From: Hygrocybe punicea
Lineage: Eukaryota; Basidiomycota; Agaricomycetes; Agaricales; Hygrophoraceae
DNA length: 64,000 nt
NCBI GenBank assembly: GCA_963556145.1
Contig: OY744467.1
Coordinates: 3,844,001-3,908,000, forward strand
Reading direction: 5' to 3'
Part shown: piece by piece, positions 12,001 to 24,131 of the stretch
Numbering within the stretch: the stretch's first letter is position 1
Layout: the number at the start of each line of letters is the position of its first letter
The notes under the pieces: model-generated
What the model was told of the DNA's origin: nothing
Databases searched by the model: none
What the model saw: only the letters and a program-made list of their open reading frames with translations
Translations under genes and position numbers: made by a program

Positions 12001-12095
12001 TACATCGGGAAATCGAGGAGGGTCTTAGCTTGCCTTACATAGCCTGATAAGATATATAAGTTGTGCAATATATCTAAGAATTGTGAGGTCGCCGA

Positions 12096-12537
12096 TAAGG
12101 GAAGATAAAGGACAGTAGGGTTGACAGTTTTCACCAGTGCTACAAGAATTGTTTATCTGATCATATTGTGTCGAGATTGTGATAACCCACAGAAGTATCT
12201 TGGAATGGTCTGATAAGATAAGTATGACATTTCACGATCAATAAATGCCCGGCTGGTTCGAGTTCATCATTTTGTGAAATAAATAACATTGAATATCAGT
12301 AGTACCTTCCCTTATAATGGACAGTAGACTTTATGGTTTTCTCAAGCACTACCAGACTTACAAGTACATATCTTTCTGTATCAGTATTGCATTTCATTGT
12401 AATCGACAGTAGAGTTTATGGTTTTCTCAAGGTCTATCAGACTTCCAAAGACATACCTTTCTGTATCAGTGGTACTTTCCCTTATAATTGATTGTGGACT
12501 TCGTGGATCTTTCCGGCACTGCCAGAGTTGTGAAGGA
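12096..12537. repeat. 85-bp tandem repeat, about three copies plus a diverged one
   Basis: Units start with TATCAGT at 12294, 12379 and 12464, giving a period of 85 bp. They share GACAGTAGACTTTATGG and TTTTCTCAAG words. A more diverged relative covers about 12096-12162. It lies where the 5' LTR of the Copia element would be, so it may be an LTR-internal array. No coding potential. Confidence 0.75.
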
Positions 12538-12771
12538 CTTATCAAATATTTATCAGCATATCTCACAATGCTAACAGCTTGTCAGATTGGTCGGAATTAC
12601 AAACTCAGCAAACCCATACTGGCAAACACTGTTGAAGCTCACAAGACTTGGTCGAGTGTTGTCTAAACAAGTTAGCACAGTGCCAAGAGACGACAATTCA
12701 TATCTTTGCTTGTAGAGCTGAGACGGGGACATAATAATTGATTGCAGATCGGTGGCTGATACACGAATTAT

Positions 12772-15700
12772 CTACTGGCGGCTATTCATATTGGGGTTGT
12801 GAATCTGCCTTTCCACCGCAGGTCCTACCTGCGCTTCTTTAATACGAGCCCTCTTTTCTTTGATCTTGGCAAGTGCACTATCTTTGGTTGCTGGCTGTTT
12901 CACGGATGAATAAGTTGGAAAAATGTGACTGTGTGCGATGGGTAAATATATTGTCGTCAAACAGGGTGAGTAGCTTACCGGTTCCACCACACCAAAAGAT
13001 CATCCACTTCGGCCTTCTCTTCCACATCATCAAATAGTTCCAACACGCTGTGGTAAAAGCGTTCCGAGTCCGTAATTGTGTCTGTCTGAGAAAAAACGGC
13101 CGAAGAACTTAATGCGAACCGAGCCTACCGGAGGAAGGTCAACCTGCTCAATTAAGAACCACTGCAGACGAACCTGTGTAGCGATATACGCGATGGATGC
13201 AGGAGTTACTCGCGTCATTCCATGAATTCGTGCATTGCCCGATCGAGTCGCCTTCACCTCTTTATAAACCAAGCTGGGGGACGTAAATACATATTTATAA
13301 GCCTTGGGGATATTCAGTATTGGTGCGCCAATGTAGAGGGGAGACGGGGACTCACCGAGACAAGTATTTGGCTTTTGAATAAGCCCTTCCACGGATCCTC
13401 TGGATTGTAGACATGTCCTGCGTAGAGAAAAATCGGGCCGTGATCACCAGAAACAATCATATCACCATTGCGTAATTTCACTTGGATCCTGCTCAAGGTC
13501 AGCGAATTCAACACAAAGTGGGTCGGGATGGCGCACTCGGGGTTGGACCAATCCTGTCCTGCAGGGCAAAGCAATGAGCCTGTGCGTTCGTGGTGAAAAC
13601 CACGATCCACTTTGACATTGTGAGGGAGGGGGGGTTGAGGGATTGGCCTCGTGGAGTGATCCACTCCAGGATCGGACCCTTGAGACTCTTTGTATCGTCA
13701 GACCGGGCACTTGAGACACCTTTTTGCAACTGTACAAAAGTAAAAAAGGAAAAGGCAACTCTCTATAGGACTAGCTTACCAATTCAGCTCCGGATAGGGT
13801 GTCATTTTCAGATCCATTCATCAAACGATCCTCGAGGCCCGGTATCATTTGTAGCAGCACCTCGAAAACTCGGTGTTCCCACCTTTGCCTGCCAACGAAG
13901 ATTTGGAAGGGGTCAGAGATGACTCACAAAAGATGTGGAACATACTCGTAAGTGAATGATTCCTCCGGCTCATCTGCCAGCTCAACTAGACGCAGAAGCC
14001 CGTTTGTGATCAAAGCTTGGACGTTGCATAAAGCATGCACAGTTCGTCCAAAGTGGCAGCCACAATGGATTAATGTTATGTTTCCAACTCCGCTTCCAAC
14101 CCCGATGCCCATTCCGATACCCACCATGACGATTCTGCACTGCACACCTTCCTTTTTCATTTCATTTTGTCCTTTGTCTTCCTTTCAATGTCATTGTTTC
14201 TTCATTTGGACATCCTTGTATTTTCTTATTCTTGTTCTCTTTTTGTCCCTTCTTCTAGAACAATCCAGACCGACCATGGACATCTCCCACGTGACCTTGT
14301 TGTACCCGAATAGTCTCCTTGCCGATGGACGTCACCGACATTGTCTTTTCCCTTCGATATCTTGTTTACGCTATCCCACGACAAACCGATCACAATGGCT
14401 GTACTCCCGACACAGCTCATTACCGTAATTGTTATTGGCAGCATTGCCATCACCTTCCTGATCGGTTTCTACCTTGTTATGATCTATCTTTGGCATCGGC
14501 ACCGAAACCCTTCCGCCATTGATACTTCTGACTTCCACCTCGACAATATATCGACACGTAATTGACAATTGCCATTCCCAGATATTTGGTTGCCATATTC
14601 GTACCCTGTGCCCACCATTATCCTCCCTGACGATCCGACGACATTCCTCACCTGCATGCGAACTCTGAACAATCCCCAATCACGAGACATTTCACTGTTC
14701 TCTCTAATCCGACCATCGCCGGAGCATACTCTTTTGGACTTCGACCACAGACCATACGACTTCCCAAACAGTGAACCAACCCCTATCGTATATTGTTCGC
14801 ACGACACCGCTTCAATGCAGTACCCGACGACTTGTTCCCACAGCTTGTCACTCATGCCATGACTCGAAACCTGGACCCACGTTCATTTATCCTTTTCCAT
14901 CCATAATCTTGATACCTCCCACACTCGTTTACAATGATACCCTTTCTTGGACAAATACCGACATCAGGTGGACCACATTGTTCCACACACAGGACAAGAC
15001 ACCGCCCCTCGATACGTCATTGACACAGACATCATCATCCGGTACAGCTTATGCTGTTCACATGTCTGACCTCGATTAGCCCACTGTCCTAGTTGGTTTT
15101 TTCCTCTATACATTCCTTCATTTTCTTTCATACCAACCTTGCCCCTATATCCACGCTACCTCAAGACACTCTCATCACCAACCCCACACTGGATGATACC
15201 CATCTTCGACCCGACCGTGCAATGCACTTGCCAAACTGCACACTTGCCCGTTACAGCAAGTGTAGACCCCAAATTGGCAATTCTGCATGTCACATGATCC
15301 GATGACAAATCATCCGAGTCATCCGGACCTCTTCTATCCTCAACGACACCCGGGCCTCCAGTTGGATCGCGAGAACATCGACATGAGGACGCCTCATGTA
15401 CGCCTCATGGTGAACACATGGTAGAGTTGGACATGTTGTGGCTTCATGGTTGTATTTCTATTTACCTCCCCTCAAGACCAGTCACTATATATACTGTTCT
15501 TGTTGTTGGTTCGGACTTTTTCTTCTTTTCCTTTCTTTACGTTTAGTCTGGTTCTTGGGGCAGACCCCCTTGTCTTGGGTAATCCCCACGGCTCGCAATG
15601 ACTTTAGACCATGAACCTCCCCCCTTGTAGCAGTGTTATCTATCAATGAAACTGCTGTTCTTCCCTCTGGAAACCGCCCCCCTGTTAAGTTGATTGTTGC

Positions 15701-15877
15701 CGGAGCCCGCTGCAGAAGCGATCCGTAACAATTAAAGGACCCGAATTGCACCTGGTGTTTGGGTGAGCTGATGTCAAGTAGTTTGAGTCAAGTTACCGAC
15801 GGTTTCTTCTTGGGGCCAAGTTGAAGTGCACTGGAGCCAGGCCTCTTGCGTGTACCGGTGGTCTCGTCCTCAGACAT
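12772..15877 (-). pseudogene. DUF6698-family gene, split and frameshifted
   Basis: Minus strand. The N-terminus is at 15877 (MSEDETTGTRKRPGSSALQL, then GPKKKPSVT). The family continues about 1.7 kb away at 14075 with HFGRTVHALCNVQALITNG, then RWEHRVFEVLLQMIPGLEDR, ARSDDTKSLKGPILEWITPR, DRGFHHERTGSLLCPAG, YNPEDPWKGLF, VTPASIAYIATQVR and a tail ending near 12772 (KDSALAKIKEKRARIKEA). These are hallmarks of the basidiomycete DUF6698 family (function unknown). A cytosine run near 13630 shifts the frame between SLKGPILEW and DRGFHHERTG, and the 14.08-15.78 kb stretch breaks the coding sequence. I judge it a pseudogene, though a very long intron cannot be excluded. Confidence 0.8.
14076..15780. other. 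Unidentified 1.7-kb insert or long intron in the DUF6698 gene
   Basis: This separates two halves of one coding sequence. It contains a pyrimidine-rich block (14150-14270), short plus-strand frames, one with a hydrophobic stretch (QLITVIVIGSIAITFLIGF near 14420-14480), and a promoter-like stretch with TATATATAC at 15488. The look is that of an LTR retroelement leader and LTR, but I found no repeated LTR pair or clear target duplication. A splice-donor-like GTAACT follows the upstream coding part, so an intron reading is possible. Confidence 0.45.
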
Positions 15878-15900
15878 CTCTGGCGATTCTAGAAATTCGT

Positions 15901-16461
15901 TGATGTAATGAGCTCGATAGACTCGAAATCGAAACCTGCATCTCATAAAATACGACATATTAGTAGTGAGTCATACACTTACTCTGGAAAGTTCTAGTAC
16001 CTTCGTCTCGACTCATCCTGACTCGTCCTGACTCATACTGACTGTATCGACGATACGCGTCAGCTTCTGCCTACACATAAATGAGTATAAAGAGGGGGGC
16101 TTACGGTGCCGGTGCTAGCAACCTGGCCTGCTGTGACTCATGCCTTTAACCCGTAGCCGTGTGTATCTGCATGAGATTCGTACCTCTAATTCCATCCTTC
16201 AATTCAACCACGCCACCGGTCATGGGCTGACCGTGTGGAAATGGTACACGTCGCCTTATTAGGTGTTTCGCTGCTGATCTTCATGACAGGCCATTGAATG
16301 ATAATGGGGAACGGGTCCCACCATCTGAGCTGCACGACCACCATAGTTCCCATCGCTTCCTTGGTCCCTGTTGTATATGCCCAGTAATCATGCCGGCAAT
16401 CCGCAGGCAACCGCCTATGTTCACAGACGCAGCTATCGTGTTGCCTACAACTGGCCGCTTA
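15901..16461. other. Intergenic gap upstream of the DUF6698 gene
   Basis: No gene recognised. It contains short tandem GACTCATCCT/GACTCGTCCT words near 16009-16040. It presumably holds the DUF6698 promoter and the insertion target of the adjacent LTR element. Confidence 0.5.
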
Positions 16462-16465
16462 GCGG

Positions 16466-16621
16466 TGGAGTGGTCCCAAGGGACCTCTCGGGATCGGGGA
16501 CGGAATCGCATGGAATGGTCAAAGGTGGATGGGATGGATAGGACAAGAAACTGACTACCACATCAGGAACTGCTACTGACTAAGGAAGAGGTCACGTGAT
16601 GTGCTAGGCACAACTACTACA
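16466..16621 (-). repeat. 3' LTR of the TRIM-like element
   Basis: 156 bp, plus-strand TGGAGTGGTCCC to CTACTACA. Two transitions separate it from the other LTR. A GAGAGAGGGGGGCAC-type purine run abuts it on the minus strand. Confidence 0.9.
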
Positions 16622-17955
16622 AGTGCCCCCCTCTCTCATAGCGACGCCCTTGTCGCTAGCAAAAGACAGGCAAAACAAAAAGAGCAGAAAAAAAAGAGAA
16701 GGAACCTGAAAAGGCTGAAAGAAAAAGCAGAAGACAGAAGGGGAACATGAAGCACACAAAGAAAGGCAAGGGTAGACTAGTCCACCCCAGATGAATCTAA
16801 TATAGGTGGGTCGTGGTGAACAAAAAAAGGTGGGGAAAAAGTGGTGGAATGTGAAAATAGAAGCGGCACGGCGCGGCGCGGGTTCAGCGGGTGGGTCGTT
16901 GGGCACGGGTCGACGTGGGGGGACGTGGGGTCATCGTACGATACGTGGGTGGGGCGTCCGTTCAGGGCACGGCCGTCGTGGTACGTTCCGTGCATGGGGC
17001 CATGGGGGATATGGCCATGGGCTTGGTGCGGATGGACTTGCGTCGTCTGGACGGGGTATGGAGGAGCGGGGTGTGCTGTTCGCATTGGGATGGGCTGTGG
17101 ACGCGTGGGGGTGGTCGATGGTGCTGGGAACGGGCGTGTAGGGCCGTGAAACGAGCCGGCGTGGGGCTCGCGGTTTCTCACGTGGGTGTGTGGTTGGGAG
17201 GTGTGTTGCCGAGTTGCGCTGGGTGGGGCCAGACGCGTCGTTCACGTGGGCATGGGCTGTTGGGGCCATGCTGGTGTTGTACGCGCGAGACGGTCGATGC
17301 GGGCGTGTTGTGCCATGCCAATGGGGTTGAGGAAATGGGTGCCAGCGTGTGCCAGAAGCGCGAGTCGATGTGGTGACGTGGCAGTTGGGCGACGCGGCAA
17401 CGGATGGGTGGGCGTGATAACGGTGTTGGTGAGGACGGCGCAGGTGAATACGGGGTGGGTAGAGCTGCCGTACAGACGCGGGGGGGTTTCGAGCGTCTGT
17501 GTATCCAGTAGTGAACCTGCGGGCGTCCGAATGAAAAATGGTAGGTCGAAAACGGGGACGACGATGTCGAGGGCGCGTCTGGCGGCGCGGCGGTGTTGTT
17601 GGATATGCCGTCCGGCTCGGCAGCCTCTTGGGGACTTCCGAAAGAGCGTGGGGTGCTGTGGTTGCATGTGGGTGGTCGAATTGCTGGTGAGCGCGGTTGG
17701 TGATGTGGCCGCGCGAAGTGGCTGTGCGGAAGTATGAGGGAATACGAAAAGTCGTGAGGATGGTCGCGGGGCATGTAGAACGATTCGGACGTAACGCTGG
17801 GGCCTTCGGAGACTGTTTTTTATATGGTTTTGCATTGGGGTGCTGCGTGGAATCGCGCGGGTGGGCTCTCGGGGGTGTTCTCTGTGCTCGAAAATCTCTG
17901 TTGCTGTACTCAAAAAGGGTCTGTGCGAGTGGAATGTTGTGGTCTCCGGTGGCAT

Positions 17956-17980
17956 GGCTCGAATCGCGCTCTCATCACCA
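17956..17980 (-). other. Primer-binding site of the TRIM-like element
   Basis: The plus strand reads as the 3' end of a tRNA: a T-loop-like CTCGAAT, then stem and acceptor strand, ending CTCTCATCACCA with the mature CCA. The minus-strand RNA would thus begin TGGTGATGAGAG and pair with a tRNA 3' end. I cannot name the tRNA from the sequence alone. Confidence 0.8.
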
Positions 17981-17983
17981 CGA

Positions 17984-18139
17984 TGGAGTGGTCCCGAGGG
18001 ACCTCTCGGGATCGGGGACGGAATCGCACGGAATGGTCAAAGGTGGATGGGATGGATAGGACAAGAAACTGACTACCACATCAGGAACTGCTACTGACTA
18101 AGGAAGAGGTCACGTGATGTGCTAGGCACAACTACTACA
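17984..18139 (-). repeat. 5' LTR of the TRIM-like element
   Basis: 156 bp, same limits as the partner LTR. It is separated by three bases (17981-17983) from the primer-binding site. Confidence 0.9.
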
Positions 18140-18276
18140 GCGGGACAATATGTCACGTTATGTGCGCGGGGCAGATGCGAATACCTGGGTAAGTTGTGGA
18201 ATGATACTTGGTAGATTGAGGCTTACCCTCCGCTGACTTGCGGCAGTTAACTTGGAACATCTTTACACCAAGGTAG

Positions 18277-20128
18277 GTGTACAAGTGCAGGCTTATCCGG
18301 CCAGAGGTACGCGTCTTCATGTCAATATTCATTCAAATTGTGATTCGACGTGCTGCAGATCCCGAGGAACCTCGCCCTCCGCCCGTATCTGAATTGATAG
18401 ACAACTCGGTCAGTGCTGATACAAATCCAGTTCAGGGGTCACAAAGTGGCCCGAGATCCCTCAGGAGATCTTATGCCTTAGCCGGTAAGTTTTTGCTTCA
18501 ATGGGTGAGGATGGTTTTGACAAAAGCTTCAGACATAAATCTGAACAGAGAGATTAGTATCCCTTCTCCTCGAAAACCAAGGCTTACTTGTTTAGTGGGC
18601 CAGTGCTGCGCATGGCATGAACGAGTTCTTTTTTTCCCCTCCTCACTTTCATCATAGCAACCTCTCACCATAGCAACATAAAAATAGAAGAAAAAACCTG
18701 CATAGCATGTCTCAACTTCCTCTCCCACTGTCATGTCTTCTTTACTTCATCATTATGCAATACTCTCAGCCAAAAAAGAGAGCAACACAATACATCAACT
18801 GTCAAATACAACTGTCTTTAAACAGTATGATAACAATTGACTTACATTTGCTAAACTCTACTTTTCCATAACTTTGCTGCACAACAGATGATAACATGAA
18901 GACAGCTGTACTTGAGTGGACCAATGTTGCATATGGCATGAACAAAGTCTTGTTTCTATTATTGAATTTTTATTTGTATGATTATTACAAACATCAATAA
19001 GTGATTTTGCTTAAAATATATAATTAGTATATAATATATACAGCAATATCACATTGAATTATATGTTTTAAGTAAAAATATCATTGTATCATCTGAGTTA
19101 CACTAATTTCTACTTATATGGCTGATATTTCTATATATAGTAACAGTGGTCACATGTGACTATGACTCCTATGATCACCTTGAAATTTAGGATATATGGT
19201 GTAAAATTGCCTTATATGGTTAGACTGGTCACATGTGACTATCACCATTGCGATCAGCAAAAAATTTGCTATACAATATCAGAAATTGCCTTATATGGTT
19301 AGAGTGGTCACATGTGACTGTCACATCTGACCCGAAATGATAATATTAGGCAGCAGTTCAATTTTCAGCTGAATCTGATAAGAATTAAGGCCAGGATAAA
19401 TATTTTGAATATAATTGTATTTGTGTAATGAATATGATGAGTAGTATGTGATTTAGCATATATTATGCAAAATTACCATATATGGTTAGACTGGTCACAT
19501 GTGACTGTTACCATTGCGATCAGCAAAAAATTTGGTATATAATATCAAAAAGTACCTTATATGGTTTGACTGGTCACATGTGACTGTCACACCTTGCCCG
19601 AAATGTTTATATTAGTCAGCAGTTCAATTTTCAGCTAATTCCGATGAGAACTGAAGGGTGTATGAATATTTTGAATATAATTGGGAGGTAATTTGTCTTG
19701 TGTAAGACATCCCATATTTGGATGCTTATGTAAGCCACTCCAAACATGGCCCAGATTTTATGTTACATTCCAACATAAGAAGTAGAATCATATCTCTTGC
19801 CCAAAAAAAATTTCTCTATAGGCGATGCAAAAACATTAATGAATTAATTAATTAATTACGAACCTTCACTGAACCAGGTCTGATAAAGAACGAGTCTTTT
19901 AATAAATTAAAAGAACTCGTAACCCAGCGCCTGAAGCCAATCGATATGCTCATGCAACTTAACTCGTCAATCCGTCCGGGGCTCTCGGAATCTGACTTCC
20001 GTATGCTATTCATGAGGTGCACCTGCGGCTTAATCATGACGCGAAAGGCCTTCAAACATCATTATTGTGCGACAGGAAATCCGTCAGCGCCTGACGACGT
20101 GATCGAGATCACTGATAACAGTGACTAA
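18277..20128 (+). pseudogene. Small unidentified gene split by repeat copy 1
   Basis: A 5' part (about 18277-18483, with AADPEEPRPPPVSELID) ends at a splice-donor-like GGTAAG. After the repeat (18586-19923) coding-like sequence resumes: MLMQLNSSIRPGLSESDFRM, then CTCGLIMTRKAFKHHYC, and an acidic end DDVIEITDNSD before TAA at 20126-20128. The Cys/His pattern resembles a small zinc finger found at the C-terminus of many uncharacterised basidiomycete proteins. Whether both parts belong to one gene is inference. Confidence 0.4.
18586..19923. repeat. Hairpin-ended repeat (Helitron-associated), copy 1
   Basis: 1.34 kb. It shares both ends with copies at 26427-27562 and 28360-29416: it starts ACTTGTTTAGTGGGCCAGTG and ends in a hairpin (ACGAGTCTTTTAAT / ATTAAAAGAACTCGT) followed by AAC. 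Inside, the 12-bp palindrome GTCACATGTGAC occurs five times (near 19149, 19228, 19305, 19492, 19570), each mostly after CTTATATGGTTAGA. A diverged duplicate of the left-end sequence lies near 18915. Non-coding. Confidence 0.85.
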
Positions 20129-20795
20129 ACGAAGAGTGTTATTGATCATATGGTTCCTTTGCGCCTGAGCATTGTATATATAAATCTAGAACATCATTTT
20201 GATCATTGGAGAATCTACCTTGAAGGATAAGACAAGTCCACCGCTACGCGAATTCTAGGGAAAAAATGCTTAAAAATACAAATCTGCAGCGTTGGGCCAT
20301 TGCACAAGCCTGACTCGGAGCTTCCGCATAGATCGAAAGCGTATATCAAGTCCGAACTCTTTGGGATGGTTATCAAAATATCGCCAGCCGAGAAAAGATG
20401 CACAACAATAGAATACCGTCAGTGAGGAACTCGCACAGCATAGAATACCGTGCAGTCGAGAGGGGCAGTTAACTCGCACGGCGTCAGAATGCTGTGAAGT
20501 CATGGTAGTCCAAGTCACGGTTGAACTTGAAACTCAGACCGTGCCTCGGCGGAGTTGGTGCGCTGTGACTGTACAGTTGCGGTCACACGATAACGCTGCC
20601 ACACTGCTGCACGGTCCGATTCGGAGTCCGACTTGGAGTGGCTGGAGTCTATACTAAGCCTTTCAAGTTCAAGTTCTGAGTTCAAGTTCACTGCTGCCAA
20701 CTTTGCACTCTGTCCACTCAGACTACTGCCAGCCGATAAACGTTCTAATGTTAATTGGCCTTTCACAACCATTACCTGCAGTGGCGCGTCGAGCA
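20129..20795. other. Upstream region of the unknown-family pseudogene
   Basis: No gene recognised. It holds a short duplicated block (two copies of ATAGAATACCGT near 20410 and 20440) and TTCAAGTTCAAGTTC-type and CGGAGTCCGA-type words at 20620-20695 that recur elsewhere in the window. Confidence 0.5.
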
Positions 20796-23504
20796 ATGAG
20801 TCTTCTCGCTTTTGAAGGCCGCCATGTTCTGGTTGGCAGGACAGTTTTCACGGTCGTCAATGGAGATTACAGCATATTCGATCGGCTTCCACGTCCTAAA
20901 GATAATCCTACCGCGACGTCCCTTTCTCTCGGTGGTATCTGTAAAACTGCTTGGATCGTCAACGAAACACCCTACATGTCGCTCATCCCAACTCGCAAAT
21001 CCTTTTTCAGTTGTCCTCTTTTCTATCAGTTACATTTGGACGACAGACCACTGCCTTTGAATCAGCTCCCCGATGGAAACTGGCGTTTGGACCCCAGTCT
21101 CACTCAGGAATGGGTTGCCATGGAACATAGTCTACGGTTGGCACTTCACGCAATATACAACAGCTGCAATGCATCGTTGCCTCGATACTTTCGATTTTGG
21201 TTGTTTCCGAAAAGATACGGTTACGAGCTCATTTATCGTACGCATCGGCAAGCTCAATTTATCGCCTCACGATCTAGAGACGCCTTTTTACCACTGATGG
21301 CGGCGCTTTCTTATGCATTGCTGATCTTAAACTGGACTGAAGATCAAGTCCAAAGTTTAGGTTGGCGCGAAAGAGTCTTGAAGAAAACTGGTATACATCT
21401 TCAATGGATAACGGAGTTGGAGCTATCGCCTTTAGGGGACTTTTTCAATTTCCCGAGAGTGGGCGGAATCATTGATATGGTGACTTGCGAATTTCAGTGG
21501 ACGCTGCCACTGTTCAAGCAAATAAACATGCCACTATATTACCATTGGGGTGCGATCAACAACATGCCCCTCCACATGCCCCGAAACTTAAAGGAATTTT
21601 TGTCAAGTCACACTGAGCTTAAAAGTCTCAGGACTATGGCACAGCGTCAACTCAACCCTTCCCCTTCAACTCTGCAGGCTGACATCCCTTGTCACGACAT
21701 CTGTAGTTCCCCCACGCCGTCTTCCTCCACGCCGTCTTTCCCCACGCCATCTTCCTCTGCACCATCTTCCTCTGCACTGTCTTCCTCCATCCCCTCCACA
21801 ACCAATGATACCGCTCCTACCTCTGTTCGTCCTCGCACATTCCCTCCAGTGGAGAAATACAGTGGCCAGTTACAAGGCGAGGATTGGTGAGCTTTTTTTG
21901 CCCGCCAAGAAAAAGCTAATGCCAAACAAGCCAAAGTGGAACCACCTCAAGATAGGCAGTCTCGCATGCAATGGGAGGAGAATGCAGCCAAAGGTAATTT
22001 GCCGGGAAGGAAAGGTGCCAGGATCTTTTTCTGGGACGATGTTGATGGATTTCTGGTCCGCAGAGCAGCTGGCCGAAATCATTATGAAGGCTACTGGGAG
22101 GATTATGCCCCCAGTCAACGTAGATACAATTCATTTCGTAATGAATGGGATCTCTGTAGAGAGTTCGCTCCAACCAACGAACCCGATGACGACTCGGAAT
22201 ATGACGACAGTGACAATGGCGATGGCGATATCGATTTTCAATCCCTCCCTCTGCTATCCGAAGATTCGGAGCAGCAGCCTAACCTTGAGGGGGCCTCCTC
22301 TTCCTGTGCCGATCTGCAGCATATTCACAACGTGCAAGACATAGATGATTCAAATGCTCGGGTCAATTTCAACGACAATTTAGACGATCTGTTGTATTAC
22401 AGATTCGGTTTTGTGAACCCAATCTGCCCGGTGAGGGAGCCTCCAAAAACCGTGGATTGGCCGTTGGTCCGAAAATTGGTCGGTGTCTCCTGGGATTCAG
22501 GCTGTGCTGAGCCGTCTAAAGAAGTATGGGAGTCTATGTGTATCTTTTTTGGATATCTGCTTTCACGACAAATTATACCCAAGCCAATGCATGACTTACA
22601 GCAACCCGAGGCAGACGTAAATGTCCGGTTGAAAATTCGCATTAGCAGCAAGTTGCTGGGGGATAAAATCTACTACTTCATTTCACCAAATTCTACCATA
22701 GATGCACCTTCACTGCAACTCGTCTTGACTAATCCAGTGTCTGTTTGTGAGATTGTGCATCGCCAATGGGGCCCTGATCTTGTGGAGATCGCCCGCCAGT
22801 TGTTGAACCGAGGCATTTCCCTCAAAACTTGCATTCGAGATATTCCCGCCAGGCATTACCCCCGATGATGATTTCCCGTTACCCAGGCCTCGGATATCGC
22901 CCCGAAGGTTATAAGCCAGATGTTCTCGACTACGCTGCTTATGAGTCCTATCGTCATTGAATCCTCACTTCTCCACGTGGTCGCGCTTCCGCATTAGCAG
23001 GCGGTATTGTCGCCCGACTTGCTCAAGACATTGTCAGATACGAAGATGTATGCTATGCGCCCTCTGACCGTGTTTTCGAGGATGGAATCTGTCTCTGGGA
23101 CAGAAGAAGCTCTTCTGCTTACTGGGACGATCAGTTAACTAGCGATGAGGTGGATGTAATCTGTGGCATTTACAGAGTGGATACAGGTGATGTTCAGCAA
23201 CCCTTATTTGTAGATTAATTCTTATGGCATTACAGGTCAGAAGGATGCAAAGCACGGTGGGCAACAGATGACCGACATTTCTTGGTGGCCGAAGCCTTCA
23301 GCCTGGGAAGTTTCGGGTCTCAATGTGGGGTACTGGTCGAGAGATTGCGAGTCTTGGTTTCAGAAGCGTCTAACAGATATCAGGTCTGGAAAGGCAGATT
23401 TGCGGTCACCCGCAAAATGGAGACACTTGCTCAAATTTACAAAGTCTTGTCAGCTTGCCGCCCAGAACAATGAAACACTTACAGCTCGGTTCCTCGACCA
23501 ATGA
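20796..23504 (+). pseudogene. Large basidiomycete-specific protein of unknown function, broken
   Basis: I choose ATG 20796 (MSLLAFEGRHVLVGRTVFTV). Landmarks in order: EWVAMEHSLRLALHAIYN, RFWLFPKRYGYELIYRTH, SRDAFLPLMAALSYALL, GDFFNFPRVGGIIDM, a Ser/Pro-rich linker (21700-21830), IFFWDDVDGFLVRRAAGRNH, RRYNSFRNEWDLCREF, YYRFGFV, LGYRPEGYKPDVLDYAAYE, RVFEDGICLWDRRSSSAYWD, and SWWPKP then WYSRD-like WSRDCESWFQKRL near the end. This order matches an expanded agaricomycete family that I know only as hypothetical. Breaks: TGA at 21888-21890, a frameshift near 22865, and TGA at 22958-22960. A short intron lies near 23185-23236. Confidence 0.75.
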
Positions 23505-23543
23505 TTATGATCTCAGTCTTGTCATACGAATGATGTCCAAAGA

Positions 23544-23880
23544 GTAAATATTTTTCATTACCCACATTTTACTTGATAATGAAATATTTATTGCCTACTA
23601 CATTCAAGTTGGTTGCGGGCGCATATGGATCTTATCGAAGTACATAGGGAGTCACCCTGGACAAAAAGATCACGTCAACTTGAAACTTGAACAAATTTAA
23701 ATGCGAGTCCGGACTTCGAGTATATGGATTACACACCACATGAATTAGCTTGGTCAACGCGCTCTGTTGCGAGAATGGTAGTAGTGAGAACCTGGGAGGA
23801 GGTGTCGAATGTAGTAGGCAATCATAAATATTTCATTTTCAAGTAAATTTCATAGAATATGTGGGTAATGAAATATTTAC
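23544..23880. repeat. Inverted repeat, about 62-75 bp arms
   Basis: Arms 23544-23605 and 23806-23880 are near reverse complements (outer ends GTAAATATTT...AAATATTTAC, inner ends GCCTACTACATTC / GAATGTAGTAGGC). The left arm and the DNA just inside it (to about 23640) are also found at 38332-38405, over the 3' end of the first deaminase gene. The shared stretch may come from a deaminase gene tail. Confidence 0.7.
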
Positions 23881-24131
23881 ACTTCGGACTGACAGGACTA
23901 TTATTTTGTAATTACTGAACAAGACCGTGACCGTTAGATTTTATTGTAATCAGCTACTATTATAATGGAAATCATGATTTTATTTGTTTTCAAGCTTTTT
24001 TGCCCCTTTACTCGGAGGAGAAAGTTCGGAACATTTATCGACAGTAGTAGTAGTACTACCATGACTACTAGCCTGAGCCTGAGTGATCTAAAGTTATTTC
24101 TAAAGTTAGCAGCAAAATATACTCTTTAGAT

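Larger units (their letters stand above)
16466..18139 (-). mobile_element. Compact non-autonomous LTR element (TRIM-like), GCGG duplication
   Basis: Two 156-bp direct repeats (16466-16621 and 17984-18139) differ at only two positions and begin TG and end CA in either orientation. GCGG occurs immediately before the first (16462-16465) and after the second (18140-18143). On the minus strand the 17984-18139 copy is the 5' LTR, followed by a primer site complementary to a tRNA 3' end, and a polypurine tract precedes the other LTR at about 16624-16636. The 1.36-kb inside is GC-rich and encodes no retroelement protein I recognise. Low LTR divergence implies a recent insertion. Confidence 0.9.

Noticed and set aside
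12001..12800. 5' LTR of the Copia element
   Set aside because: It follows the primer site as expected but shows no match to the sequence below 6573, so limits cannot be supported.
14341..15079. Small membrane protein gene cluster
   Set aside because: Hydrophobic stretch is real, but neighbouring frames are short, unrelated and lack start context; kept only as part of an unidentified insert.
16777..17955. Long overlapping open frames on both strands inside the TRIM element
   Set aside because: GC-rich DNA with few stops in any frame; no motif, and several frames are open at once.
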